In this document: piece by piece, positions 8,262 to 17,167 of the stretch
How positions within the stretch are numbered: position 1 is the first letter of the stretch
Layout: every line of letters starts with the position of its first letter
Origin: a virus
Reading direction: 5' to 3' (one strand)
Length of the DNA stretch: 64,000 nucleotides
Virus record (IMG/VR): IMGVR_UViG_3300032293_000813
Span: 1-64,000 of that record
Translations under genes and position numbers: made by a program
Notes under the pieces: model-generated
Database searches by the model: none
Seen by the model: only the letters and a program-made list of their open reading frames with translations
Told to the model about the DNA's origin: nothing

Positions 8262-11200
8262 TTAATAAACATAATCAGAATCTGCACCATCTACAACTGA
8301 TATATCGAAATAATCATCAGCGTAAAGTGTTTCATCCAACCAAACTGGAGTAATATATCTTCTTTTATTAGAACCCTGTCCAACAAAATATTCTAAATAT
8401 TCATCCGGAGTTCTTATCCACGCCCCACTTGAAGTATTATTAGTTGTAAAAGATGAACTCCATGCTTGAGCCTCAGTTAATCTATATATCGCGTCTCCTG
8501 GATTGTTTGAACCTGTTGCTCTAAGATTTGTAGTATTTCTTGTAAGAGAACCGGTGATTTCTAACCCTCCAGATATTATGATAGAATCTGCCATTGAATC
8601 TCCAAATAAGATAGGTGCTCCTTTTACAGATAATCCACCTGTTATAGCTAAACTTCCTGTTATATTTACATCAGAATCAAATGTTGCACTACCACTTACA
8701 TCCAACGTACCGCTTACTGCAAAGTTTCCACTAACTCTGTTACTTCCAGATATTGTTAAATTCCCACCTATAAATGTAGAACCGGTTATGAATGTAGAAC
8801 CCGTTACAACCAAATGTGCGAAAGAAGCAGTATTAGTTACTTTTAGTGATGAAGATATTGTGGTAGAACCTGTTACGATTAATGTAGATGCTATACCAAC
8901 TGCTCCACTAACATTTAATGTTGAATGAAATGTAGTTCCACCATTTACTTTTAATGAACCAGATGTTCTTATATTTCCAGTTGTATCATCTATTTCAAAT
9001 GCTCCACCGCCTACTTTGAATGTTACTCCATTATAAGTAAAGTTTGCACTATCAACTAAAGTATCGGTTGAATCCACATAAGGAATTCTACTCATACTTA
9101 AATCGTTTATCGCTAAACTCTTAACTCTCGTAGAACCTGATATAGCGGTTATATTTGAATTAAAGAATGTATCACTATCTACTCTTAAATTTAATGTGTT
9201 TAATCTAGTCTCATCTACTACCGCGTTTCCACCTGCACCAAGTGTTATTTGTGTAGTATCAATATCAACCTCTCCATTAATTCTAGTTAACCCTTCCACT
9301 CTTAAAGAAGATGCAGTTACCGCAGAAGATGCTGAAATTGTAGTTGCTATAAAGTTACCACTTACTGAAGTATTTTGTACAACTTGTAAGTTTCCACTAA
9401 CAGCTTCGTTTCCTGTTATCCAAACACTTCCTGTGAAATATGAACCACTTCCGTTTTGTCCAGCATTTACTCTTAATGAACCGGTGATTTGAACACCACC
9501 ATCATAATGAGCAGTATATCCTCCTGCTAAGTAATCACCAACTCTAATATCTCCTCCAACATATGCATTTGATACATAATCATTATCTGATACAAATAAT
9601 ATTGAATCTATTCTAGTCGCACCATTTTGAACGGTAAAGTTTCCTGATGGAACACCTCTTAAATCTATGGTAGTACTTCCTGTTAAAGATGTAGTACCAG
9701 ATACTATCAATGTTCCACTAACTGCTTGCTTTCCACTAACTGATGAAGTTAATAATGCACCATATTGAACGAATTGCAGAGATGAACTCACCACTGCGTT
9801 ATTAGCAATAATAGTTCCTCTTATATTAGATGCAGTAATATCATTTGTTACATAAACTGAACCGGTAAATCTATGAGTATCATTTGTATCATTTCCAAAT
9901 ATAGTAGAACCATTACTAAACGATGTAGTCATATAAGTTACCGAAGAACTTACGATGTATTGTTGAGCAATTATGTTTCCACTTACTATTAAATCGTTTT
10001 GAATATTTGCATTTCCTAATACTCTTAAATTACTTCCTGTTACCGATACCGCCCCTAATAGAGATGCTGTATAAGTGTTTAAACTAGAAGTAGAAGTATT
10101 AATAGATTGAGTAAATATGTTTATTACAGAACCCGTTGCAATAACCGATGCGGTGAATGTATTCATTATCGAACCCGTCGCTTTAACGGATGCACTAAAT
10201 GAATTTACACTTGAAGTAAATGTATTCATCAATGAGCCCGTTGCAATCACACTCGCACTAAATGTATTCAACGATTGAGTTGAGTTATTTAGAGATTGAG
10301 TTGTGTTATATAATGAACTCGTAATTATATTCAACGATTCAGTTGCAACCTGAGAAGCATTTATTGATGCAACAGATGCACTTAATAATCCAATAGATGA
10401 ACTTACTGAACTACTTAATGAAGAAGTTGCAGTATTGATTGATTCACTTATTGAACTTGTAAAGTTACTAAATCCGGTTGTTCCGCTTACATTTGTTTGA
10501 ATTGAAGAACTAAATGCTCCATTGAATATTCCTATAAATCCAGATGCACTAACTATACCGGATGAAGTTATTGATGCACTAACATTTAACCAAACTGGAT
10601 TAGCAACCGGGTCACTTGCACTAGCATATAAATTTATTTGACCATAGAAATTTGAAGTACCATTTATGGTTTGGTTATCACCATAAGTGTTACCAAATGT
10701 ATGATTACCATCAAAGTTAGATTCTGTTACATAATAAGTTGATGTACTTACAATATATTGTTGTGCAACTATATTACCAGTTACATAAAGATTACCACTA
10801 ACATTTACATCAGCTCCGTTTGGTTGCAATGCCGCTTTCAAAGAAGCAGTATAAGTATTTAAACTTGCAGTTGAATTATTAACTGATGAAGTGAACGTAT
10901 TAATTATTGAGCCACTTGCTCTAACGGATGCACTAAATGAATTTAAACTTGCAGTTGAAGTATATAACGAAGATGATATTCCATTAAATTCAGTTCTTTC
11001 TAAAAATCCCGTTCCAGTTACAATTGCATTTATTCTAGTATGTAAAGATGCAGTTGCAGTGAATAATGAAGCACTAAAACTTGATGATAAATTTATTGTA
11101 GTTAAAGCTATACTCGCTGATATTCCATTCGATGGATTCCAAATTGAAGATGATAGCGATGAACCAGATGAATATAATATAGCGGTTGTAGTTGCAACTG

Positions 11201-13904
11201 AACTACTATATGCTACTAATTCCGCATCAGTTGCATATCCACTATCCAAATTGGCTATTGCCGCTAAACTTTGGCTAATTCTACTTTCAAATGATGCCGA
11301 TATTCCAGGAAACACATTCGTAGTAAAATTATTACTTGCAGAAATACTTGAACTAAATTGATTTATTTTTGTATCGAAGTAAGTTCCGGATGCTTCTAAT
11401 GCCGCGATTCTAACACTCTGTGATACAACCGAACCGGAAACAGTTGAGATTGATGCGGTATATTGTTCTAATGAATTAACTCTTGCTCCAATGCCCGTTG
11501 CCCCAGCTCCTCCAATTGCAGCAGAGATAGAAGCAATTCTATTATCAAATGAAGCACTTGCAGTTGCAAATGTTCCACCATTACCAATCCAAGTTACTAT
11601 ACTAGCAGTAAATCCACACAATGCACTATCTTGAGTTTGTAACGATAATATAGAAGCCGATACAACTGATGCGGTTGCAAAAGTTGCACTAGCTGAAGCA
11701 TTTAAAGCATTTAACTGAATAACGGTACTTCCAGTAGTACTTATTAAACTTGCAACTGTCGAACCAATTCCTGTTATAGCACCCGCTTGAGCACTATTTG
11801 TAATCGCAGATAACGATGCACTTGTTTCTAACGCAGTTATTCTAGTTCCGGTTGCACCACCTCCTAATGAAGATGATAAACTTAATATCCTACTATCAAC
11901 TGATGTACTAAATGGTAAATAAGTTGAACCCGTAAATGTGTTTAATGATGCAGTTGTTGTATGAATAGAATTTAAACTATTACTTACAGATGCACTAAAT
12001 GTATTTTGTGAATTGTTTACACTATTAATTGTATCTATCGATGTTGCAAAAGAAGTACTATCGATTAAAAAACTACTACTTATTGTATTGAATGAACCAC
12101 TTAATTGTGATAACTCAACTCCATCAACTAATCCACTAACTGCAATATCTCCCGTTATACTAACTCCTTTATTTATAGCAATTTTAGATAAGTTATTATT
12201 CCAATCTATTCTTGCATCTGCACCACTAATATAAATACCAGCTCCGTCCGCCATCGCAGCAGTAGTTGAACCACTTGCTATTTCTATAAGTTTATCAGCT
12301 ACTTTTAAGTTAGTTGTGTTAAGAGCTATTTGAGTTCCTTGTACAACAAAGTTTCCTAATATTGTAGTAGTAGAACTAACTCCATTACCTGTCACATCTA
12401 TGGCTTCTTTTAATGATGCAGTATATGTGTTTAATGAAGCGGTTGCAGTATTAACTGAAGATGTATGTGTATTAACAGAAGTAGTAAATGAATTTACACT
12501 TGCACTAAATGAATTATGTGAACCACTACTTACTTCTAATGCATCTATTCTACTTTTTGCAGATGATGCTGATGTAGCTAATGAACTACCACTACTTACT
12601 AAACTAGAAGTAAGTGTATTCAAACTTTCGGTTGTGGAATTAACACTTGCAGTAAATGTATTAACTGAACCTGATGTTGATTCTAATTGAGTTAATCTAG
12701 TTAAAACAGCTGATGCTGAACTTGCTAAAGAAGATGCTGATACTTCTAAACTACCACTTCTAATATTAAGAGCAATAATTGAAATATTAGCACTTGAAGT
12801 AAATGTATTTAATGAAGCAGTTGCGGTATTAACCGAACTACTAAATGTATTCACACTTGCACTAAATAAATTTAATGCAGAAATATTTGTAGATGCTCCC
12901 CAACTTGCTGATGCCGCTTCAATTGAATCTAATCTACTGTCCGCTGAAGATGTAAAAGCACTTAATGAAGCAGTTATAGAAAGAATAGAACCTGTCAATG
13001 CTTCTATTAAATCAACCCTACTTTCATGATTAGAAGTAGATACAAATAAACTTTGAGTAGCAGCTTCTAATGAATTTATTCTACCATCATCTATAGAAGT
13101 ACTTACAAATAAAGCTAATAAATCAGTTGTTACACTTCCTGATTTTGTTTCCAATGAAGTTAATCTGTTTTCAATTGAACCTGTCTTTGTGTTCAATGAA
13201 GCAGTTACTAAATTAAGAGATGATGTTGTACTATTTACAGATGATGTATGTGCATTATGAGCCAATCTAATACTACCACTAGCTGCTTCTAACGATGCTA
13301 ATCTAGGTTCTACAATAGAAGATGTATAACTTTCATAGTTTGATTTACTTAAGAAAGGAGTTACTACAATACTTCCAAATTTAGAATTGATTGTAGCTGT
13401 AACACTTCCACTTAATGAACCAATTGATGAACTCAAATTAGCTACAGAATGTGATAATGATTGTGAAATCGAAGAACTGAATGTTGAATATCCAGTTGTA
13501 TTAGCTAAAGTTACTCCTTGTGAAGCACTTATTAAATTTGTTCCAATTACATTTATAGTTCCACCACTAACAATTAAACTTCCTGTTATAGTAGTTGAAC
13601 CCGATACATTTACAGAACCACTAAATGAAGCTGGTCCAATGTTTACTAAAGTATTTGAACCTGATAGGATAAATGAACCCGTTACGATTACATTTCCGTT
13701 TATCGCTTGTTGCCCTACCCAATTATTACTACCACTCGATGATAATATTGTACCACCCGCATTTATAACTGTCCCATCGGAAAGTGTTATAATTAAATTA
13801 GAACCAGAGAATGAAGCATTTACTACATGAGCTCCTGTCAACCCTCTTGTTCCTGCGGTTGCTACTGTTAATTGCGGTGAGTTATTTACTAATGTTACAG
13901 ACAT
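8262..13904 (-). CDS. Giant tail-fibre protein (1880 aa) with long heptad stalk
   Basis: N-terminus MSVTLVNNSPQLTVATAGTRG is a typical fibre attachment start. From about residue 150 to 1100 the chain is dominated by seven-residue repeats such as ASVNTFT / SSVNTAT / ASLNTFT. Leu or Val falls at a fixed heptad position and the rest is Ser, Thr, Asn, as in trimeric coiled-coil adhesin stalks. Interspersed are beta cassettes (NLKVADKLIEIASGS..ADGAGIYISGADARI) shared with the 889-residue fibre, and GNLYVTGNIVAQQYIVS units. The C-terminus changes to GSLTVSG-type turns and ends with an aromatic, acidic tail (WIRTPDEYLEYF...DSDYVY). It overlaps no gene and is 1 nt from the upstream 125-residue gene. 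A rigid receptor-binding fibre is likely. Confidence 0.8.
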   Translation of the reverse strand: MSVTLVNNSPQLTVATAGTRGLTGAHVVNASFSGSNLIITLSDGTVINAGGTILSSSGSNNWVGQQAINGNVIVTGSFILSGSNTLVNIGPASFSGSVNVSGSTTITGSLIVSGGTINVIGTNLISASQGVTLANTTGYSTFSSSISQSLSHSVANLSSSIGSLSGSVTATINSKFGSIVVTPFLSKSNYESYTSSIVEPRLASLEAASGSIRLAHNAHTSSVNSTTSSLNLVTASLNTKTGSIENRLTSLETKSGSVTTDLLALFVSTSIDDGRINSLEAATQSLFVSTSNHESRVDLIEALTGSILSITASLSAFTSSADSRLDSIEAASASWGASTNISALNLFSASVNTFSSSVNTATASLNTFTSSANISIIALNIRSGSLEVSASSLASSASAVLTRLTQLESTSGSVNTFTASVNSTTESLNTLTSSLVSSGSSLATSASSAKSRIDALEVSSGSHNSFSASVNSFTTSVNTHTSSVNTATASLNTYTASLKEAIDVTGNGVSSTTTILGNFVVQGTQIALNTTNLKVADKLIEIASGSTTAAMADGAGIYISGADARIDWNNNLSKIAINKGVSITGDIAVSGLVDGVELSQLSGSFNTISSSFLIDSTSFATSIDTINSVNNSQNTFSASVSNSLNSIHTTTASLNTFTGSTYLPFSTSVDSRILSLSSSLGGGATGTRITALETSASLSAITNSAQAGAITGIGSTVASLISTTGSTVIQLNALNASASATFATASVVSASILSLQTQDSALCGFTASIVTWIGNGGTFATASASFDNRIASISAAIGGAGATGIGARVNSLEQYTASISTVSGSVVSQSVRIAALEASGTYFDTKINQFSSSISASNNFTTNVFPGISASFESRISQSLAAIANLDSGYATDAELVAYSSSVATTTAILYSSGSSLSSSIWNPSNGISASIALTTINLSSSFSASLFTATASLHTRINAIVTGTGFLERTEFNGISSSLYTSTASLNSFSASVRASGSIINTFTSSVNNSTASLNTYTASLKAALQPNGADVNVSGNLYVTGNIVAQQYIVSTSTYYVTESNFDGNHTFGNTYGDNQTINGTSNFYGQINLYASASDPVANPVWLNVSASITSSGIVSASGFIGIFNGAFSSSIQTNVSGTTGFSNFTSSISESINTATSSLSSSVSSSIGLLSASVASINASQVATESLNIITSSLYNTTQSLNNSTQSLNTFSASVIATGSLMNTFTSSVNSFSASVKATGSIMNTFTASVIATGSVINIFTQSINTSTSSLNTYTASLLGAVSVTGSNLRVLGNANIQNDLIVSGNIIAQQYIVSSSVTYMTTSFSNGSTIFGNDTNDTHRFTGSVYVTNDITASNIRGTIIANNAVVSSSLQFVQYGALLTSSVSGKQAVSGTLIVSGTTSLTGSTTIDLRGVPSGNFTVQNGATRIDSILFVSDNDYVSNAYVGGDIRVGDYLAGGYTAHYDGGVQITGSLRVNAGQNGSGSYFTGSVWITGNEAVSGNLQVVQNTSVSGNFIATTISASSAVTASSLRVEGLTRINGEVDIDTTQITLGAGGNAVVDETRLNTLNLRVDSDTFFNSNITAISGSTRVKSLAINDLSMSRIPYVDSTDTLVDSANFTYNGVTFKVGGGAFEIDDTTGNIRTSGSLKVNGGTTFHSTLNVSGAVGIASTLIVTGSTTISSSLKVTNTASFAHLVVTGSTFITGSTFIGGNLTISGSNRVSGNFAVSGTLDVSGSATFDSDVNITGSLAITGGLSVKGAPILFGDSMADSIIISGGLEITGSLTRNTTNLRATGSNNPGDAIYRLTEAQAWSSSFTTNNTSSGAWIRTPDEYLEYFVGQGSNKRRYITPVWLDETLYADDYFDISVVDGADSDYVY

Positions 13905-13905
13905 C

Positions 13906-14283
13906 TTATCGGGTTACATTTTTTGACAATTTCACTTGTCCTTCTAATAATCTCGTAACCTCATTACCACTTACCATTTCTAAATCATAGTAAGCAGTAT
14001 CAAAATTTAATAAAGAAGAGGTAGCTGCTGAAATGTATATTCCAATAGAACCACTTTGAACTGGCGTTAACCCATCAGAACCACTCATATTCAACCCAGT
14101 ACCATCTGTTTGACGTGATGAACTTAGTGATAAATAAACGGTCTCAGATGTAGCGGATGGTCTGATTTGCATTCTCCCGCCATATCCAGAAAGGTTTACA
14201 CTCCCAGTCTCATCTTGCCATGTGACCTGTATGTTTGTAGTTGCTCCCTGCTCTATGATAAAGGAATATCTTGCTGCTGCCAT
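13906..14283 (-). CDS. Small virion protein (125 aa), baseplate/fibre-associated type
   Basis: Sequence pattern RYSFIIEQGATTNIQVTWQD...VNLSGYGGRMQIR....GSIGIYISAATSSLL..DTAYYDLEMV...RLLEGQVKLSKNVTR. From memory, this layout (IEQGAT, Y-x-x-RMQ-R, YDLE, G-x-V-x-x-S-x-x-VT) is a widespread family of small phage virion proteins encoded beside fibre genes. It lies directly upstream of the 1880-residue fibre (1 nt spacer), suggesting an adaptor between fibre and tail. No biochemical role is known to me. Confidence 0.6.
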   Translation of the reverse strand: MAAARYSFIIEQGATTNIQVTWQDETGSVNLSGYGGRMQIRPSATSETVYLSLSSSRQTDGTGLNMSGSDGLTPVQSGSIGIYISAATSSLLNFDTAYYDLEMVSGNEVTRLLEGQVKLSKNVTR

Positions 14284-14301
14284 TAATGTTCTTCTTTAAT
14301 A

Positions 14302-14309
14302 TATAAATA
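14302..14309 (-). promoter_or_regulatory. Candidate late-promoter motif
   Basis: Plus-strand TATAAATA in aTATAAATAttac, 18 nt before the ATG at 14283. Member of the recurrent motif set. Confidence 0.4.
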
Positions 14310-14321
14310 TTACAAATCCGA

Positions 14322-14693
14322 TTAACCTAAATTAATCAATTTGTATTTAGTTGAGTATAACAAAGTAGCTATATTATCTATATCATTTTGAAACCAACTA
14401 TATTTTAATTTTTCATCTTTTCTAGCTGATTCTAAGAATTTACAAAGTTTATCGAAATAGTTAACCATATTTTGTTTTTCAGCATTGTTATCTACCCCAC
14501 TAACTGCTTTGTATTCTATTAAACCATGCATACCCTGATACGATTCAATCAAACCATCTATCAAAGGTACAATTCCTTCATAGTATGTTTGTAAAGCAGT
14601 ATGAGCTGCAAATGAACCCTGTCCGGATACTCTTGTGTGAAATATATGTGCCTGTGTTCTACTATGTAAAAATACCGAAGCCAATTCTTCCAT
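14322..14693 (-). CDS. Helical protein, DUF5856-like (ferritin/Dps-like fold possible)
   Basis: 123 residues, all predicted helical. The opening FLHSRTQAHIFHTRVSGQGSF followed by HTALQTYYEGIVPLIDGLIE recalls Dps/ferritin-like four-helix proteins (H..HW, then L..Y...D...E). I recall a phage family named DUF5856 with this start, but cannot verify it here. Conserved H and D/E residues could bind metal; this is inference. It stands between the methyltransferase gene and fibre genes, with a late-type motif 24 nt upstream, so late expression is likely. Virion component or small metal-binding protein are both possible. Confidence 0.5.
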   Translation of the reverse strand: MEELASVFLHSRTQAHIFHTRVSGQGSFAAHTALQTYYEGIVPLIDGLIESYQGMHGLIEYKAVSGVDNNAEKQNMVNYFDKLCKFLESARKDEKLKYSWFQNDIDNIATLLYSTKYKLINLG

Positions 14694-14717
14694 TTATATT
14701 AAATTTAATTATACATC

Positions 14718-14725
14718 TATAAATA
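14718..14725 (-). promoter_or_regulatory. Candidate late-promoter motif
   Basis: Plus-strand TATAAATA abutting the stop codon of the methyltransferase gene, 24 nt before the ATG at 14693. Member of the recurrent motif set. Confidence 0.4.
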
Positions 14726-15373
14726 TCACTTCCTAATTAAAAAAGAGTTTGGAAATATCTGAATCTTGTGATTTGGTATATTTTCTCTCTCAATCAACTC
14801 ATTCATAGCCTTAAGAACCGATGGATACGCATCTATATCATCTCCTCCTAAGTATCCACCTACCTTAACTCTACTCCACCAATTATCCATATCTAACTTA
14901 ACTATCTCATAATTGTGGTCTCCATCTATGTAAACAAATTGTAAGGATTCCTTATCATACCATTTCCACAACCATCTACTATCACCTATCATAAGGTTAA
15001 TGTACTCATCTACTCCACATAATCGGTAATGGGCTTTGATTAGCTCATCAATTGGAATATCCTTAAGTTGTTCTGAAAATCTATAATCGTAAAATGATTT
15101 TGGATGGTCTCCTCTTCTAACATCCGCATCTATCTGCCAAAGAGAATCTATTGTATCGAAGTGTATCTTTTTTCCGCTTTCTTTTATAAGAGAAGCCATA
15201 AAGATTGTAGATTGACCGAAAAATGTTCCAATCTCTACTATTGAATCCCCATCATTTAATTCTTTGAATACTAATCCGTAGATATCTTCAGCACAACCAA
15301 TCCATCCTGGTACATCTTCGTAGGTTTTGATTTTACCTATTTCGTACTTATCCTTTATTGTATGTAACCTCAT
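14726..15373 (-). CDS. Class I SAM-dependent methyltransferase (Methyltransf_24/CmcI-like)
   Basis: About 215 residues. Motif I is IVEIGTFFGQSTIFMA (SAM-binding Gly loop), then HFDTIDSLW (acidic end of strand 2) and FVYIDGDHNYEIVKLDM (motif with the D-G-D-H seen in TylF/CmcI-type O-methyltransferases). The substrate is unknown. An upstream GTG (15415) would add 14 residues, but those codons lie inside the terminator hairpin at 15394-15418. The ATG at 15373 is therefore the better start. It lies between the major capsid gene and virion genes. It may belong functionally with the sugar genes further right, where a second methyltransferase (51132) has a similar D-A-G-H-S-Y-E motif. Confidence 0.75.
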   Translation of the reverse strand: MRLHTIKDKYEIGKIKTYEDVPGWIGCAEDIYGLVFKELNDGDSIVEIGTFFGQSTIFMASLIKESGKKIHFDTIDSLWQIDADVRRGDHPKSFYDYRFSEQLKDIPIDELIKAHYRLCGVDEYINLMIGDSRWLWKWYDKESLQFVYIDGDHNYEIVKLDMDNWWSRVKVGGYLGGDDIDAYPSVLKAMNELIERENIPNHKIQIFPNSFLIRK

Positions 15374-15393
15374 AAATTTAAATATAAAGACAT

Positions 15394-15418
15394 AAAAAAA
15401 GGGGTGATTTCTCACCCC
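15394..15418 (-). terminator. Intrinsic terminator after the major capsid gene
   Basis: On the minus strand GGGGTGA-GAAA-TCACCCC forms a 7-bp perfect stem with a GAAA tetraloop (15401-15418 on plus), followed directly by seven T (15394-15400). It lies about 50 nt past the capsid stop codon. It is the only GC-rich hairpin with a T run that I found. Confidence 0.9.
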
Positions 15419-15470
15419 CTCTTTATTATACTCTAAGTTACGTTAGAATTTAATTAACTGAATCCGAAGA

Positions 15471-17138
15471 TTATAAGTTAGCTAAATCTTTTACATAAAT
15501 CTTACCATAGAATTCTGGACGCACTATTTTCTTAGCGTATCTTGTCATAACTCCTCTTCTTGGAGTGAAGTTATCTGGGTCATACACTAATGGAGTCATA
15601 ATCAATGGAACGTATGGAGCGTAAACCGCACCAGTCTCCAAGAAGTTAGCTCCTTTAAATCCTAATAAGATTTGGTTAGAAGTCATATAAGGGTTTTTGT
15701 AAACAGTATATCTGTTAGAGATTGAACCTACTACAGAAACACCAGCTGCAAATTGTAATGAATCTTTCTCAGCATTCACATGGAATCCAGGAATTGATTC
15801 TAAAATTGTAGCTACGTCAGGAGAACATACGATAAAGTTTGCTCCACCTCTCATTGTTAATTGGTGAATCTTGTTAGATACTTTGTTTAACTTAACTCCT
15901 AAAGTCTGGAACCAAGTCGCCTTTTGGTATGCTAAAGAAGATGAACCCGCAGTCCAAGTTCCTGTTTGAGCATTATACTCTTCACCAACGTTTGTTGACC
16001 AGTAATCAACAGTCAATGCGTTAACTTGTAACATATCTAAGATTTCTAAGTCGATTTCTAAAGAGATGTATTCAGATAACATTGAAGTTAATTCTGCTTC
16101 AGCATCAATTGAGTGATAAGCATTTAAGTCTTGTGCCAACTCAGGAGTCCACACAGCCTTTAATTTTCTTGTTTTAGCAACAATAGATTCACTCTTTAAT
16201 TCTAAGTCAACTTCTGGAATATTCAAGTTAGTACCTGAAGATGGATTAGAAATTGGGTTTTGGTCTTCGAAATCACCTCTGTCATAAGCTAAAGGTTGCT
16301 CATTATAACTCAATGCAAATGTACCAGATGCATATGTTGCACTACCAGTTGGTATAGTTGTTGAATTTGATGCAGATACGAAGAATGTTAACTGACTAGC
16401 TGCATAGTTATGCGATGCAAACTGAGCGATATGTCCATTTGCACTTTGAGAACCAGATGAAATATTAACTGAACTTGTTGTTGATGTAAATTTAGCCGCT
16501 TTGATAGCTTCTGTATCAATGTTTGTGAACGCAGATGCATTAACTACAACTTTTCTAATTTGTCTAGCATCAATAGAAGCTGTAAATCTTGAATCCCAAC
16601 CTAAATCAGCACTAGTTGCATCTGTTATAGTTAAGTTTTGAGTAGCACCACTTACTGCTGCTGCAATTTGAGGAGCTAATGTGTATCCATATTGACCTTC
16701 TCCGTAAAGACCGCCTTGTGCTAATTCAGTTCTACCGAACTTAGAACCAGTTCCGTATAAAGAATCACCTGCAGTTTTACCACCTCTAGTTGTACCATAT
16801 TTGAAATCCATGAAGAAAATCAAACCTGAAGGTAAGTTCATTGGTTGAACTGAAACGAATTCTTTAGCTGCGATTTCTCCGAAGATTCTTCTTACTAAAG
16901 GTAAAGCAACACCAGACCACTCTTCTGAACCTGCAGAAGTACCTGTTTGAGTTGCCTCAGATAATAATTGTTGTGCTTGGTTTTCCAAAAGCACTGCCAT
17001 AGAATGTTGGTCTCTATCTTTCATTCCTTCTAACAATCCGGTTTTGTCCCATTTTGTTCTAAGTCCTCTAGTTTGCTCCAACATCACAGCTTGAGGGTTT
17101 TTCGCCTCTAATAATGATTTAACATTAAAGTTTGCCAT
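15471..17138 (-). CDS. Major capsid protein (gp23-like)
   Basis: 555 residues (T4 gp23 is 521). Near residues 50-115 the gp23 signature is clear: AVLLENQAQQLLSEA, then VALPLVRRIFGEIAAKEFVSVQPMNLPSGLIFFM. A gp21-type cleavage site (L-S-E before A62) lies at residue 61, close to the Glu65 cleavage in T4 gp23, so the first 61 residues are probably removed during maturation. A Ser/Thr-rich stretch (about 190-290) looks like a surface insertion. The C-terminal half carries typical gp23 text (WTPELAQDLNAYHSIDAEAEL). It is preceded by the scaffold gene (29-nt A/T-only style leader, no Shine-Dalgarno) and followed by a strong terminator, consistent with high expression. Confidence 0.95.
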   Translation of the reverse strand: MANFNVKSLLEAKNPQAVMLEQTRGLRTKWDKTGLLEGMKDRDQHSMAVLLENQAQQLLSEATQTGTSAGSEEWSGVALPLVRRIFGEIAAKEFVSVQPMNLPSGLIFFMDFKYGTTRGGKTAGDSLYGTGSKFGRTELAQGGLYGEGQYGYTLAPQIAAAVSGATQNLTITDATSADLGWDSRFTASIDARQIRKVVVNASAFTNIDTEAIKAAKFTSTTSSVNISSGSQSANGHIAQFASHNYAASQLTFFVSASNSTTIPTGSATYASGTFALSYNEQPLAYDRGDFEDQNPISNPSSGTNLNIPEVDLELKSESIVAKTRKLKAVWTPELAQDLNAYHSIDAEAELTSMLSEYISLEIDLEILDMLQVNALTVDYWSTNVGEEYNAQTGTWTAGSSSLAYQKATWFQTLGVKLNKVSNKIHQLTMRGGANFIVCSPDVATILESIPGFHVNAEKDSLQFAAGVSVVGSISNRYTVYKNPYMTSNQILLGFKGANFLETGAVYAPYVPLIMTPLVYDPDNFTPRRGVMTRYAKKIVRPEFYGKIYVKDLANL

Positions 17139-17167
17139 TTTGTTATTTTTTTAAATTTTTTGTTCAA

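Noticed and set aside
10891-11361. Plus-strand open frame of 156 codons opposite the giant fibre
   Set aside because: Shadow of the repeat codons on the minus strand; no start context or domain.
2058-13904. Fibre genes as targets of a diversity-generating retroelement
   Set aside because: No reverse transcriptase, template repeat or adenine-biased variable repeat is visible in the window.
15374-15415. GTG start for the methyltransferase at 15415
   Set aside because: The added codons are the terminator hairpin and T run; the ATG at 15373 matches the family start.
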